Below the pieces are notes generated by a model, which had not been told where the DNA came from, ran no database searches, and saw only the letters and a list, made by a program, of their open reading frames with translations. A program made the translations under genes and the position numbers. From Synechococcus sp. BIOS-U3-1 (lineage in GTDB: Bacteria; Cyanobacteriota; Cyanobacteriia; PCC-6307; Cyanobiaceae), in contig NZ_CP047936.1 of assembly GCF_014279975.1 (NCBI RefSeq), positions 1,984,001 through 2,048,000 of the forward strand: DNA of 64,000 bases. Reading direction: 5' to 3'. Position 1 is the first letter of the stretch. Each line of letters begins with the position of its first letter. This document shows, piece by piece, positions 33,658 through 42,141 of the stretch.

Positions 33658-33849
33658 ATGCTGCGTTCGCTATCTGCCATGGCACTTGTTGTTTGTTTAA
33701 GCGTTATCTCGCTTTTGACTGCTTGCTCGAATGAAGGCATTGCCTTGTCGAATCGCGTTGTAGATCAAGAAGCGAGTTTGATTGAGCTTGGGACCATGGA
33801 TCAAGCACCAAACGTCGGCGAAGAGTCCATGAAATTCGATCCCCTGTAG
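33658..33849 (+). CDS. Small lipoprotein
   Basis: The ATG at 33658 gives a 63-residue product with a lipoprotein signal (MLRSLSAMALVVCLSVISLL, lipobox LLTAC) and an acidic mature part SNEGIALSNRVVDQEASLIE. A GTG seven codons upstream is an alternative start. It is probably attached to the outer face of a membrane. No family is recognised. Confidence 0.65.
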   Translation: MLRSLSAMALVVCLSVISLLTACSNEGIALSNRVVDQEASLIELGTMDQAPNVGEESMKFDPL

Positions 33850-33867
33850 TCAATTAATACGTTGGAG

Positions 33868-33935
33868 TCAGCCGACACCATTCTTTGGTGGGCACCTATC
33901 GACTATCGGGCAGTCCTTGTTTGTCCTCAGCAGAG
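33868..33935 (-). pseudogene. DUF1651-like N-terminal relic
   Basis: The minus strand reads TNKDCPIVDRCPPKNGVG then a stop, a degenerate version of the NKDRPLVDRHAPKNGVGW start of the DUF1651-like genes. Confidence 0.6.
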
Positions 33936-34520
33936 TCTGAAAGGACTCGCAGAAGCGATTGGATTGATGGGTCCCGGCCTCTTTCTGCTGAACCGAGAAC
34001 TGATCCTCGAACTGTGCAGATAGCAGATCAAAACGAGTCGTGCCAAAGACCAACTGCTCACGAGGAAGTGAGCACCTCAGAGGTCGTTCCTTCACCCTTA
34101 GGCGCCGGCACTCCTAGCTGTTTGTGTAGCCTCCAGCACGGGTTGTCGTAAAAGCCGACAGCAATAGATGTGGGCCATCACTTCTTGGCGTCTTCAGCAC
34201 GCTTCGCGGCTGCTCCGGCTTTGGCTTCAGTGCGCTTGGATTGCATTGCAGGGAACGCTTCGTGGTGAGCTTGTTGGCTCAAAACTTCCACAAGAGGTCA
34301 TTGTCGGCCAGCTTCTGGCAAATGGCCAGGTTGCCTGGTTTACACCAGACCGATAGTAGATCCTGGGTTTAACGGACTCCCTGGTATTGCTGAATTCATT
34401 CATGAAGAAGTGAAGGAGTATGTTAATCAATAATTACCATATAGCCTGTGATCAGACTTCATCTTTAACTCCATTCACAACACATACATCTACTTCTGAG
34501 TTGAGTTACTGGTGAATATT
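33936..34520. other. Relic-rich non-coding stretch
   Basis: The plus-strand frame LRGELVGSKLPQEVIVGQLL-ANGQVAWFTPDR (34256-34356) is protein-like but has no convincing start, so it may be a gene fragment. A possible minus-strand 22-33 codon peptide ending AAAKRAEDAKK overlaps it. Nothing else is supported. Confidence 0.35.
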
Positions 34521-34548
34521 AGCCCCGCCAAGCGCGGGGCTTTTTATT
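34521..34548 (+). terminator. Island-type terminator
   Basis: AGCCCCGC CAA GCGCGGGGCT with a TTTTT tail, same sequence as at 30788. No intact plus-strand gene precedes it closely. Confidence 0.8.
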
Positions 34549-34561
34549 GCCTAGCTTCAGC

Positions 34562-34577
34562 TGTGAGCAACATCACT
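34562..34577 (+). promoter_or_regulatory. CRP-like palindrome upstream of a GG peptide gene
   Basis: TGTGAGCAACATCACT differs from TGTGA-N6-TCACA in the last base only. It ends 100 nt before the ATG at 34677. Similar sites occur at the same distance before the peptide genes at 45224 and 53067. Confidence 0.5.
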
Positions 34578-34676
34578 GCACCGCTTGATGGTGGTCATCA
34601 CATCAGCCATTGATTAGGGAGATGCTGCATGAGTCGAAGGGATGACCTCCACACCACCACCCACCAACAACGAACC

Positions 34677-34901
34677 ATGACTACTGCTTTCACGACTGAA
34701 ACCGTCGACCAACAGCTTCAACTATCCGATCTTCAACAGCTGAATGGTGGCGGTGCCCCGCTTCTCCTCGCATGGGGCATGGGTGCAGCTACAGGAGCGA
34801 TGGCGATGTGGATCTATGAAAACGCTAATCGAGAAAAAATTGCTGATGCTGTTCATGACCTGATTAGCGGAGAATCAGAAAGCCAAAGAGGTAATTCCTA
34901 G
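34677..34901 (+). CDS. Double-glycine leader bacteriocin-like peptide
   Basis: The 74-residue peptide has a 25-residue leader (MTTAFTTETVDQQLQLSDLQ) ending QQLNGG. The core GAPLLLAWGMGAATGAMAMW has a GxxxG-rich hydrophobic helix and a polar tail rich in Glu and Ser. GxxxG-helix cores with GG leaders are typical of class II (two-peptide or microcin-like) bacteriocins. The inner ATG (34677) is chosen because it gives a standard leader length. A CRP-like site lies upstream. It is a likely substrate of the 45518 peptidase-exporter. Confidence 0.75.
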   Translation: MTTAFTTETVDQQLQLSDLQQLNGGGAPLLLAWGMGAATGAMAMWIYENANREKIADAVHDLISGESESQRGNS

Positions 34902-35132
34902 AGCTATCGAGAGCAATCTGGCTCCGGCGGCGGTGGCAAATTCGGTAGGCCATTCTGGAGCATGAACATTCTCGTTAAGGTCTTAAATCCGGGTTCTTCA
35001 TCCTTCGGCTTGCCGCTAGCGAGGTAATCGAGGGAGCTTTTCTTAAAGCTGAAATCGGAGCCCGCCAAGCAAGAACAGCTTCATAGCGCAGGAAATGTTG
35101 CTATCAAGAGTGCAAATGCCTGCTTTAGCTAG

Positions 35133-35876
35133 ATGAGTTTCTGGTCTTTAGTCATTATCTGCATTGGCGCTATTGGAAGCTGTCATTGGTTGGCAAGTTT
35201 GATCTCGTATCAACCAGAGAAAGTGCAAATCCGCTGGGCATCAATTGGAGGCGGGGCTAGCTTGGGATACATTTTTGTTCATCTGTTGCCTGAACTAGCG
35301 AGCGGAGGTGGTGACATAAGCCAAGCTGTTGAGATGAGCCCTTACGTGCCAAATGCATTAACCGAGAGCCTACTGTTCCTAATCGTTTTGCTGGGAGTCT
35401 TGATTCCGTATGCATTGGGTGTCATTAGCACACAGAATCCATCTAGTACTCAATGGGCAGGTATTGTTCGTCTAGCTCTATTTGCTCTAGTCAACTACCT
35501 CTACGCCTACTCCTTGCCGTCGTTACTAACAACCGGAATCATCTATGGACTATTATATACAGTAGCAATAAGTGCACATATCTTACTCGCAGATAGAGTA
35601 TTAGATAAAAACCACAAAAAAGTTTTTCGGAAGCGTTTCCGCTGGATCGGCAGCGCTGCCCTTATTTTAGGCGCGGTTCACGCCGCGATTTTGCATCCAA
35701 TTTCTGACTTAACATTGGCTGTGGCTACGGCATTTGTTGGTGGTGGTTTATTAATCAGCGTTTTTCGGGAAGAGCTTCCCAGTCCTAATCAATCTCGACT
35801 TGCATGGCTGTCGCTTGGCTTGATCACGATGATTTCACTTCTCCTAACAGCAACAACAATGCATGCTCATACATGA
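35133..35876 (+). CDS. ZIP-like polytopic membrane protein
   Basis: The 247-residue protein has about eight hydrophobic helices. GGGASLGYIFVHLLPEL in the second helix resembles the HLLPE helix of ZIP metal transporters, and GAVHAAILHPI has further His. The family cannot be fixed by eye. It lies 38 bp upstream of the Coq4-motif gene on the same strand, so the two are probably co-transcribed. Confidence 0.72.
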   Translation: MSFWSLVIICIGAIGSCHWLASLISYQPEKVQIRWASIGGGASLGYIFVHLLPELASGGGDISQAVEMSPYVPNALTESLLFLIVLLGVLIPYALGVISTQNPSSTQWAGIVRLALFALVNYLYAYSLPSLLTTGIIYGLLYTVAISAHILLADRVLDKNHKKVFRKRFRWIGSAALILGAVHAAILHPISDLTLAVATAFVGGGLLISVFREELPSPNQSRLAWLSLGLITMISLLLTATTMHAHT

Positions 35877-35914
35877 AGCAACGATTGCAACGCATGTAAT
35901 CGCTAGAGCCACTA

Positions 35915-36985
35915 TTGAGATATAGATCCAGTTTCAAGTTTTGCTTCTACCCGCATGAGTTGAGAAATCAAATCTTCCAGGCTAGTGTTAGAAAACATGA
36001 TTTGTCATTGTCTTTGAGCTTCTTCGTTGAACCTGGATCTGTTGCTGTTGTGGCTCGCGGACTTCTTGGGTCAGTTTCGACGCCTGAGGGGGCAACACAG
36101 GAACAGTTAAGGCTGATCCAATCGTTACTTGATAATTTATGGAACCGGCCTGACCTAAAAATACATACATTAGGTCCAATTAATTCCTTAGAGCTTGCAG
36201 TTACTGTCAAGGATCAATCTACTCGGAGAGTTTTTCACAACTTGCAAATGATGCTGGAATTGTGCAGGCACCCTCAGACAAAAGAACAACTTCGTCTGGG
36301 CGAAAATTATTCCGAATCTCTAGGCGTGACGAGCGATGCACTGCAAGTGACTCGAGATTACTTGCATTCTGGGGTCAAAAAAGCCGCTGAGGATGCAAAC
36401 CGAATATTCAATAAGTATCTTCCTTCAAGAAGCGAGCCTGAACTAGCAGGGCAAGATTTATCAACTATTGATAACCTTCAAAATTTAGCAAAGAGGATTG
36501 AGTCATTCTCTGATTTACCCGAAACAAGCCTTGGCTGGGCATTAATTTTCTACTACAAACACTTTGGATTTCCTGTCCCAGGATCTCAACTATGCGCACT
36601 AAATAGTCTCTATGTCGCTCATGACATGACACATGTCATTTCTGGAATCTCAATTACGCCTGCCGGAGAAATAGCATTAAGTGCTTTTCAGCTTGCGATG
36701 GGGCCTAATCAAATAAATGAAAGCGCTCTTTTGGCCTCATTAATAACTCATGAGGCCGGTTTCGTCAGCGTCAATCCAACCCTTCATCCTGACGATGCAA
36801 GCCTTGACAACTCTTCGGCTGCACATCTGCTTTCGAGTGAGCTGGCCAGAGGGAGTTGCTGCAATGGTGATTTCTCTTTGGTTGATCACTTCCAGCTAGC
36901 ACATCTTCCTCTATCAACAGTACGCGAGCAGTTCAATGTATTGCCACCAATAAATCCAGACGATGGCCACCATTTTCTTTGGTAA
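35915..36985 (+). CDS. Coq4-motif protein
   Basis: The 356-residue protein starts with TTG (no other start exists between the upstream stop and residue 1). The C-terminal half (residues about 205-356) carries HDMTHVISGISITPAGE, which is exactly HDxxHx11E, the metal-binding signature of Coq4, a ubiquinone-synthesis protein. The N-terminal 200 residues are helical and unlike Coq4. Cyanobacteria make plastoquinone rather than ubiquinone, so the substrate may be another prenyl-quinone or lipid. It follows the ZIP-like gene. Confidence 0.72.
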   Translation: MRYRSSFKFCFYPHELRNQIFQASVRKHDLSLSLSFFVEPGSVAVVARGLLGSVSTPEGATQEQLRLIQSLLDNLWNRPDLKIHTLGPINSLELAVTVKDQSTRRVFHNLQMMLELCRHPQTKEQLRLGENYSESLGVTSDALQVTRDYLHSGVKKAAEDANRIFNKYLPSRSEPELAGQDLSTIDNLQNLAKRIESFSDLPETSLGWALIFYYKHFGFPVPGSQLCALNSLYVAHDMTHVISGISITPAGEIALSAFQLAMGPNQINESALLASLITHEAGFVSVNPTLHPDDASLDNSSAAHLLSSELARGSCCNGDFSLVDHFQLAHLPLSTVREQFNVLPPINPDDGHHFLW

Positions 36986-37027
36986 TCACATCATGTAAAC
37001 GGACCTTCTACTTTTGAAGAAATATCG

Positions 37028-38092
37028 CTATTTACGACACGTCATCGTTGCATCGTTGATGGCTTTGGCGGCTTGTTGAAGGGCTTTTAGTTCGTCTTTA
37101 TCAAGATCCAGTTCGTAAACCTTATCCCAGCCATGTACACCCAAAAGAACAGGAACGCCAAGGACACTGTCTCCACAGTTGGCCAACTCTCCTTTCAAGA
37201 GAACTTGTGCGGCTATCACTTGCGGCCTGGCTTCAGCCAAGCATGCCACTAAGTCGGTCACTGCATGAGCTGTCATGACCTCAGTCGTATGTCCCCGGCT
37301 GGTGAAGTGAGTGAGAAAAGGCCGTAAACCTGTTCGAAGATCCGCTGTACATCTATTGAGAAACGTCTCTGCTTGCTGCCATTCGTTTTGCTCTAGATGA
37401 TGTAGCAGGATTTTACGTCCATCTTGAAGTCTTAATGGGTAGTCAACTGAAGATCCGCATCGCTTCAACTCAGACTGAAGGCTTGCTAAACGCCATTGTG
37501 GAATCCCTGACGCTTCAATTTGACTAATACACGGAACAAGGTGATCGCCATGTTGCCCAAGAGTCCAAGCACGAATGTGGGTTCGCCGCACATCTAGGTC
37601 CCTGGCCAGCTCTGCTCGGAAGCGAAGTGTGTCTGACCAAGCACCAGCTCCGATGACTCGATGCCGGCCCAGAGCTTCAGCAAAGATTTGAACACCTAAT
37701 TCCACTGGATTGGACTGAACAATGACAAGAGGTGGCTCTGAGCTACTTGCAAGGGCAATTGCATATTGTTCGAAAAGCTCGGCGTTGTCTTTCCCTAGCT
37801 GAGCGCGGTCGGCCTTTTCTGTTGGGTTTGTGCTGAGGGTACGCCCAGCCAACATCACCACCACATCGGCGTTGATGCACTCAGGGTCAATAACCACCTC
37901 GATGGATGGAGCGTTATCACAAAAGGCATCAGTGAGATCTGCGCGAAGCGCGTGAACACCCATCTCACTGACGTCCCCATGATGTCCGACCAGCTGGAGC
38001 GTCCCACCGCTTGGGATTAAACCTCGATCGAGGATTTGTACAACTAGCTGGCGACCGCAGTGGCCCGAGGCTCCGATTACAGCGAGGCGCAT
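37028..38092 (-). CDS. Malate/lactate dehydrogenase-family enzyme
   Basis: The 354-residue protein has an N-terminal NAD-binding fold (MRLAVIGASGHCGRQLVVQI), the substrate-loop Arg region MLAGRTLSTNP, the VIVQSNPVELGVQIFAEA motif and the catalytic His in TLGQHGDHLVP. These are the landmarks of the LDH/MDH superfamily, oxidising 2-hydroxyacids with NAD. The sequence departs from the usual MDH at many sites, so the substrate is uncertain. It is single-gene and flanked by small membrane protein genes. Confidence 0.85.
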   Translation of the reverse strand: MRLAVIGASGHCGRQLVVQILDRGLIPSGGTLQLVGHHGDVSEMGVHALRADLTDAFCDNAPSIEVVIDPECINADVVVMLAGRTLSTNPTEKADRAQLGKDNAELFEQYAIALASSSEPPLVIVQSNPVELGVQIFAEALGRHRVIGAGAWSDTLRFRAELARDLDVRRTHIRAWTLGQHGDHLVPCISQIEASGIPQWRLASLQSELKRCGSSVDYPLRLQDGRKILLHHLEQNEWQQAETFLNRCTADLRTGLRPFLTHFTSRGHTTEVMTAHAVTDLVACLAEARPQVIAAQVLLKGELANCGDSVLGVPVLLGVHGWDKVYELDLDKDELKALQQAAKAINDATMTCRK

Positions 38093-38292
38093 TTGGATAC
38101 ATCAATTCATATATTTTGGTTGCTTCAATGAAACTGTCTACCCAATGACAAAAAATCAAGGGGTCAGCATTGATTAGATGTTGAAGGCAAGAGGGAGAAG
38201 CTGCAGTTCGTTTTTTATCACCCTGGAGTCTTCGGCAGAGGATGGGGCATCAGATCAATATTGTCCCACCTGATCGCCCCGCTCTGAGAGTT

Positions 38293-38592
38293 TCAAAATC
38301 CCAAAAAAGAAACCTGCTTACCTTGACGACGAAGTCTTTTCATCCTTTTTTCATGCACCCAATAGCCGATTTTGATGAGCTTCCCCCAGATCAACTTCCA
38401 CAGGAGCAGGCAAATAATAACCGGGGCATTGATTACAACAGCGCAAACGATTCGATCAGGCCAAGCATCAAAGCATTTCAACCCGACCCAAACTCCAACA
38501 CTGCCCAGGACACAAGTCGTCAAAAGCCAAACCAACAACATCCCCCAAGTAATAAGGAAGTCAACAAGTTTTTGATTATATTTTCTGGACAC
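38293..38592 (-). CDS. Small two-helix membrane protein
   Basis: The 99-residue protein has two long helices (residues about 10-37 and 47-68) and a basic tail (HEKRMKRLRRQGKQVSFLGF) on the cytoplasmic side. No family is recognised. It lies just downstream of the dehydrogenase promoter region, in the same direction. Confidence 0.65.
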   Translation of the reverse strand: MSRKYNQKLVDFLITWGMLLVWLLTTCVLGSVGVWVGLKCFDAWPDRIVCAVVINAPVIICLLLWKLIWGKLIKIGYWVHEKRMKRLRRQGKQVSFLGF

Positions 38593-38988
38593 AGTGCTTA
38601 CGAACTCCTGATGTAATGAAGCATTATAAAAAGATTCGGTGTTTTGCTACAACAGGGCTCGTCCGGAAGGTTGAGCAATGAGATTCTGTCTTATTCAAAC
38701 CTTAAAAGCTTTTCCTGACAAGAGATAAACACCCACCCAAATCAAAAGTCCGATGACTACAAACGCCTGGATTGACCACTAGAAATCCACAAAAACTGCG
38801 ATCAAAATGATGCTTGTCTTGAGGGTTTCCGGTAACAACTCACGTTAGCTCTCATAGTGATCCCACCGGTTCTACCGGATCAGATATCCCCTATTGGCAT
38901 TGCCACCTTCATCTAACCATGCCTCATCGGGTTGTGGCTGAGCATCCACTCACTACTGGCTAATCACCGACCAGTAGCGAGCAAAACA
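38593..38988. other. Non-coding stretch with a membrane-peptide relic
   Basis: On the minus strand near 38704-38780 a start-less frame reads WSIQAFVVIGLLIWVGVYLL then SGKAFKV and a stop, preceded by TAG. It looks like the remainder of a small membrane protein. No other feature is seen. Confidence 0.4.
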
Positions 38989-39207
38989 TCATTTATCTTT
39001 TCTCTGGGTCACATCATATATACCAAATCCGAATACGAGGCTAAAGGCCAATACAACGGCACCTTTTTCAAGTTGAATTGGTAGACCAGCTCTGCAACCT
39101 TGTTCTCTCTCAAGGTGACTGCCAAGACTGAAACCAGCTGCAAACAACATCAAGGTTCCTGCTCCAGCACCACAGGCTTTGAGGACTATTTGTTCAGTGA
39201 TTTTCAT
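38989..39207 (-). CDS. Small membrane protein, 72 aa
   Basis: The product MKITEQIVLKACGAGAGTLM has two hydrophobic helices separated by EREQGCRAGLPIQLEKG. Its ATG overlaps the stop of the 39204 gene, indicating a two-gene operon. Unknown function. Confidence 0.65.
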   Translation of the reverse strand: MKITEQIVLKACGAGAGTLMLFAAGFSLGSHLEREQGCRAGLPIQLEKGAVVLAFSLVFGFGIYDVTQRKDK

Positions 39208-39440
39208 TTAAAGATACTGTGCTGCTTGGCGGCATAACCACTGAATGATACCAAGGAAAACGGAAGTGCAATCAGAAAACTTGTCAAATAAAATCCACCG
39301 AATATGAAGCCAACGACGAAGCCAGGAATAAAAGAAGTTTTCCTGCTAGGGCAGGAATAGCCAGATGCAAAAGTAAATCCAATGACCAAAAGGAGGAGTG
39401 CTGCATAGCCTGCCCAAGAAATTATATGAATCAATTGCAT
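39204..39440 (-). CDS. Small membrane protein, 78 aa
   Basis: The ATG at 39440 (MQLIHIISWAGYAALLLLVI) starts a protein with two hydrophobic segments and a polar turn SCPSRKTSF. A longer frame continues upstream into a DUF1651-like start fragment, so the inner start is preferred. It overlaps the next gene by four bases. Confidence 0.62.
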   Translation of the reverse strand: MQLIHIISWAGYAALLLLVIGFTFASGYSCPSRKTSFIPGFVVGFIFGGFYLTSFLIALPFSLVSFSGYAAKQHSIFK

Positions 39441-39559
39441 AATTCCACGGAAGGCCTTCCATTCTACTTGTTCAATTAAAGTTACACGAAAAATGCAAGT
39501 ATTCGAACTAAGGGTTATGGGTACGGCCATCTCGTTCCTGAAACAGCACAACTCACCCA

Positions 39560-39635
39560 TCTGGGCGATGTGAAGCCAGCCAAAGCCATTTGTTAGTGAA
39601 TGGCGGTCAACACGTGAGCGGACCTGATTTGGCAA
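39560..39635 (-). pseudogene. DUF1651-like N-terminal relic
   Basis: MPNQVRSRVDRHSLTNGFGW-LHI is a diverged version of the DUF1651-like start; it is fused in frame to unrelated sequence. Confidence 0.6.
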
Positions 39636-39701
39636 CCCACAACGATGGACAAACTACTTAGCGGATGCTGGGCAAACTAAGGACTTTTCATTCCGAGCCC
39701 A

Positions 39702-40074
39702 TGCAGGAAACCACCAGCACTCATATGGAAAAAGGTGATTGCAGTGGTTGGCTGATCTAGAGCGGCTGGATGCTCCCTGGGTGGAACTGATAGGCGGCAG
39801 TGAACCAGAACGCGCTCCGGTTCCTAGTAGGGAATACGCCAGTGCCATCGGTGATTACATCAGCAACCGCACGCCCTTGGATGAATTTGCAGGATTCAAA
39901 GTACTGGCACGTCAGATCCACCCTCATACCGGTGGAGGCATGCTGCTGATAGAAGCCGACAACATGACAGCAGTACAGAAGCACACCTACCCCGAACAAG
40001 GGATCTCGGCATCACGGCGACGATTATCCCTGGCCTTAGCGATGAGGAGTTTGTTAAACTGGAGAGAAGTATGA
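39702..40074 (+). pseudogene. Mosaic relic: 32447-like start joined to DUF3303-like body
   Basis: The first part (ATGCAGGAAACCACCAGCAC... then LADLERLDAPW) is a frameshifted copy of the gene at 32447. It joins REYASAIGDYISNRTPLDEF and FKVLARQIHPHTGGGMLLIE, a copy of the protein at 28027. Near 40000 a frameshift spoils the C-terminus (the original TPGLSDEEFV appears in another frame). Confidence 0.75.
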
Positions 40075-40098
40075 CCAACTCGGACTAAATCACTCCGG

Positions 40099-40275
40099 CT
40101 ATGACGCCACAAAACATTCTGATCCGTCATCAATTTTTAAATGATTGACAAGACAGCTAGTAATGCAATATTCATCATTTAAGTCGCATTCCGTGATGCA
40201 GACGAAATAATCTTCAAGCGCATCCCACCTTTCAGTAATAGAACTTTGAAGGGGTTCTTTTTTCAAGTCATACAT
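40099..40275 (-). CDS. Twin-CX3C mini-protein (paralogue)
   Basis: The 58-residue peptide MYDLKKEPLQSSITERWDAL is followed by YFVCITECDLNDEYCITSCL-VNHL. It matches the gene at 33153 in the pattern Y-F-x-C-x3-C-x-L-N-D-x2-C-x3-C-L-x2-H-L. A GGGAG ribosome binding site lies 7 nt before the ATG. A fifth Cys lies near the C-terminus. Two independent copies with conserved Cys spacing support that both are real genes. Function unknown. Confidence 0.75.
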   Translation of the reverse strand: MYDLKKEPLQSSITERWDALEDYFVCITECDLNDEYCITSCLVNHLKIDDGSECFVAS

Positions 40276-40587
40276 TGTTGGCTCCCGAGTGAATGCTCTA
40301 TAGGAGGCCTTCCACTAGAAAGTCAATTATTTTGTATCGATGAATAAACTACCTAGTAATATACTCATGGGGCAAAATACTCATTGGGGTTACTCGCGTA
40401 AACAACAAATAACGCCTAGCACCAAAGCCCTACACAGGCCTCATACGGAGAGAGTCAATCAACCGATCAAGACATAACACAACAACAGGAGGCGCCAAAC
40501 AGCCCTCTAATACGGAAGAAAAAATAAATACTCATTTGCGAAATAATAAATTGATCAACTTATTTTTGCTGAACGAGAATAAGGTCG
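40276..40587. other. AT-rich intergenic stretch
   Basis: No coding frame, repeat or hairpin that I can support; it probably holds the divergent promoters of the 40099 and 40588 genes. Confidence 0.5.
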
Positions 40588-40845
40588 ATGAACAAAATGG
40601 AGACGCGCATGAATGCATCAAAGAAAAGTCCAGCCTGCTTCCTGCGATGGAGCATACATAAAGTGACCAAAGGTTTATACGCAGTCTCTGCAACTATTGA
40701 TGGTTCTGACTACGACTTTGTTGGCAATTTTAGGTCGATTCAAGAAGCCCAAACAGCAGGTCGTCGTTATATACAAGACCTTTTGCATAATTCACTTTCT
40801 GGTGGTCGTTTGTCACTCAGAACAGTAAAAAGCTCAGTCGCCTAA
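40588..40845 (+). CDS. Hypothetical protein, 85 aa
   Basis: The product MNKMETRMNASKKSPACFLR is followed by a compact alpha/beta pattern: WSIHKVTKGLYAVSATIDGS, then a helix EAQTAGRRYIQDLLHN. It is basic and soluble. ATG 40609 is an alternative start. No family is recognised. Confidence 0.6.
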   Translation: MNKMETRMNASKKSPACFLRWSIHKVTKGLYAVSATIDGSDYDFVGNFRSIQEAQTAGRRYIQDLLHNSLSGGRLSLRTVKSSVA

Positions 40846-40894
40846 AGAAAGTCTCATCAGGATAGTTACTGATTAGTTTTAAGCTAACAATCCC

Positions 40895-41110
40895 ATGAGA
40901 CCAGCACCTAAACTGATTCGCAGCGAATCGTTGACAGGGAAGCTGGATATTGGCGCACCCATGGTGCGCCATGGTCTAGATAGCAATTGCACGCAGCAAC
41001 AACTTCACACCCTGGAGAGCCGACAGCAGCAAGCCAACCGTGTGATCTCTACTCGACTGCATTTGAACATAGCAGCTGCTGAAGTGCAATCTCCGAAATT
41101 ACGGAATTGA
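40895..41110 (+). CDS. Hypothetical protein, 71 aa
   Basis: The product MRPAPKLIRSESLTGKLDIG is polar with a Gln-rich helical middle (CTQQQLHTLESRQQQANRVI). Codon use is unremarkable. There is no family match and no terminator right after it, so support is weak. Confidence 0.4.
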   Translation: MRPAPKLIRSESLTGKLDIGAPMVRHGLDSNCTQQQLHTLESRQQQANRVISTRLHLNIAAAEVQSPKLRN

Positions 41111-41217
41111 TTGAAGGCTAAAAAACATAAACTCAAAACAATGCAAATTATACGGGCCATTCAGATACAAACAGCTTGAATGTCGCTAATATTACAAAAT
41201 CTACCGGAACAGAATTG

Positions 41218-41889
41218 ATGATTCTAAATACATTAGCAAAATATTTATCCAGACCGAGAGAAGTTTATTTTTTAATGATCTCATACCTGTTTTCGTTCGC
41301 ATTCAACAGATCACTTTCACTTGCAAACATAGAAGATGGCCTTGTCAAGCAATTACTGGCAAACGCAAATTCATTTTTAAACAGCCTTACGTCCCTTGGC
41401 CATCCACTAAACAGTCTGTTTCTTCTAACAACAGCTTGCCTAATCATACTAGGAATAATTGGCCGGAGCGATCGATTAGGCAAAGATATTCTTGCAATCT
41501 TTTTATCAATATGCTGGCTTGCTGAGCTGATGTCCATTAATCTTCTGCTCATAGCTCCCATCAAAGATCCAAAGCTACTTTTGGCAGAATTGTTGCTGTT
41601 CCTGCCAATTGTTGTTGTTTCATTTACTTGGTGGTACTGGAGAATAAACTATTCATACTCAATAAGCAAAAAAGCAAAGCCAGAGGCAGAGCCAATTACA
41701 TTCAAGATTCCGAGAACAACACTAAATTATTTATATCTTTCTATTGATACATTTTTCAAATACCAGCCTAGCTACGTCAGCTTTAACACCAAACGTGCAA
41801 AATCAATTCATTTATTTCACGCGATTGTAAAGCTGAATGTTCTAGGGCTTACGTTGGGACGTGCGGTGAGCTTAGCAACATCATTTTAA
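41218..41889 (+). CDS. Five-helix membrane protein, channel-like C-terminus
   Basis: From the ATG at 41218 (a TTG at 41176 is also possible) the 223-residue protein has about five hydrophobic helices. The C-terminal part (TTLNYLYLSIDTFFKYQPSY then LNVLGLTLGRAVSLA) resembles the pore-helix plus last-helix layout of two-TM ion channels. The TxGYG-type selectivity filter is absent, so K+ conduction is unlikely. Function unknown. Confidence 0.62.
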   Translation: MILNTLAKYLSRPREVYFLMISYLFSFAFNRSLSLANIEDGLVKQLLANANSFLNSLTSLGHPLNSLFLLTTACLIILGIIGRSDRLGKDILAIFLSICWLAELMSINLLLIAPIKDPKLLLAELLLFLPIVVVSFTWWYWRINYSYSISKKAKPEAEPITFKIPRTTLNYLYLSIDTFFKYQPSYVSFNTKRAKSIHLFHAIVKLNVLGLTLGRAVSLATSF

Positions 41890-41997
41890 CGACGATCAAA
41901 ACATTCATCATTGTGGCAAATCAGAGATCTAAAATTAACTAACAAACAAGTGCCCCACTATCTGAAGCAGGGCATTAAGGTTTAAGAGGTTAAGCAA

Positions 41998-42141
41998 TCA
42001 ACAGCAACCGCATCTGAATCCATCTGCACATGGTTCACAGCAGAAGCGTTTGCCATCGTGGATCACAGCTTTTGTCACTTCGATGCTGCAGTCACAATCG
42101 GAGTTGCATTAGCATTTGAAGAGATCGGTATTCGTGGTGAT
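41998..42141 (-). pseudogene. Bacterial metallothionein (SmtA-like), broken
   Basis: The minus strand reads ITTNTDLFKC, a TAA stop, then CNSDCDCSIEVTKAVIHDGK and RFCCEPCADGFRCGCC. The Cys spacing and the KAI..DG..YC...CA.G pattern match the SmtA metallothionein family (Zn/Cd sequestration). No ATG, GTG or TTG precedes it in frame (an ATC stands where a start would fit), so the gene is inactive as written. Confidence 0.75.

Noticed and set aside
34256-34356. Protein-like plus-strand stretch ending VAWFTPDR
   Set aside because: No plausible start codon or ribosome binding site; at best a fragment.
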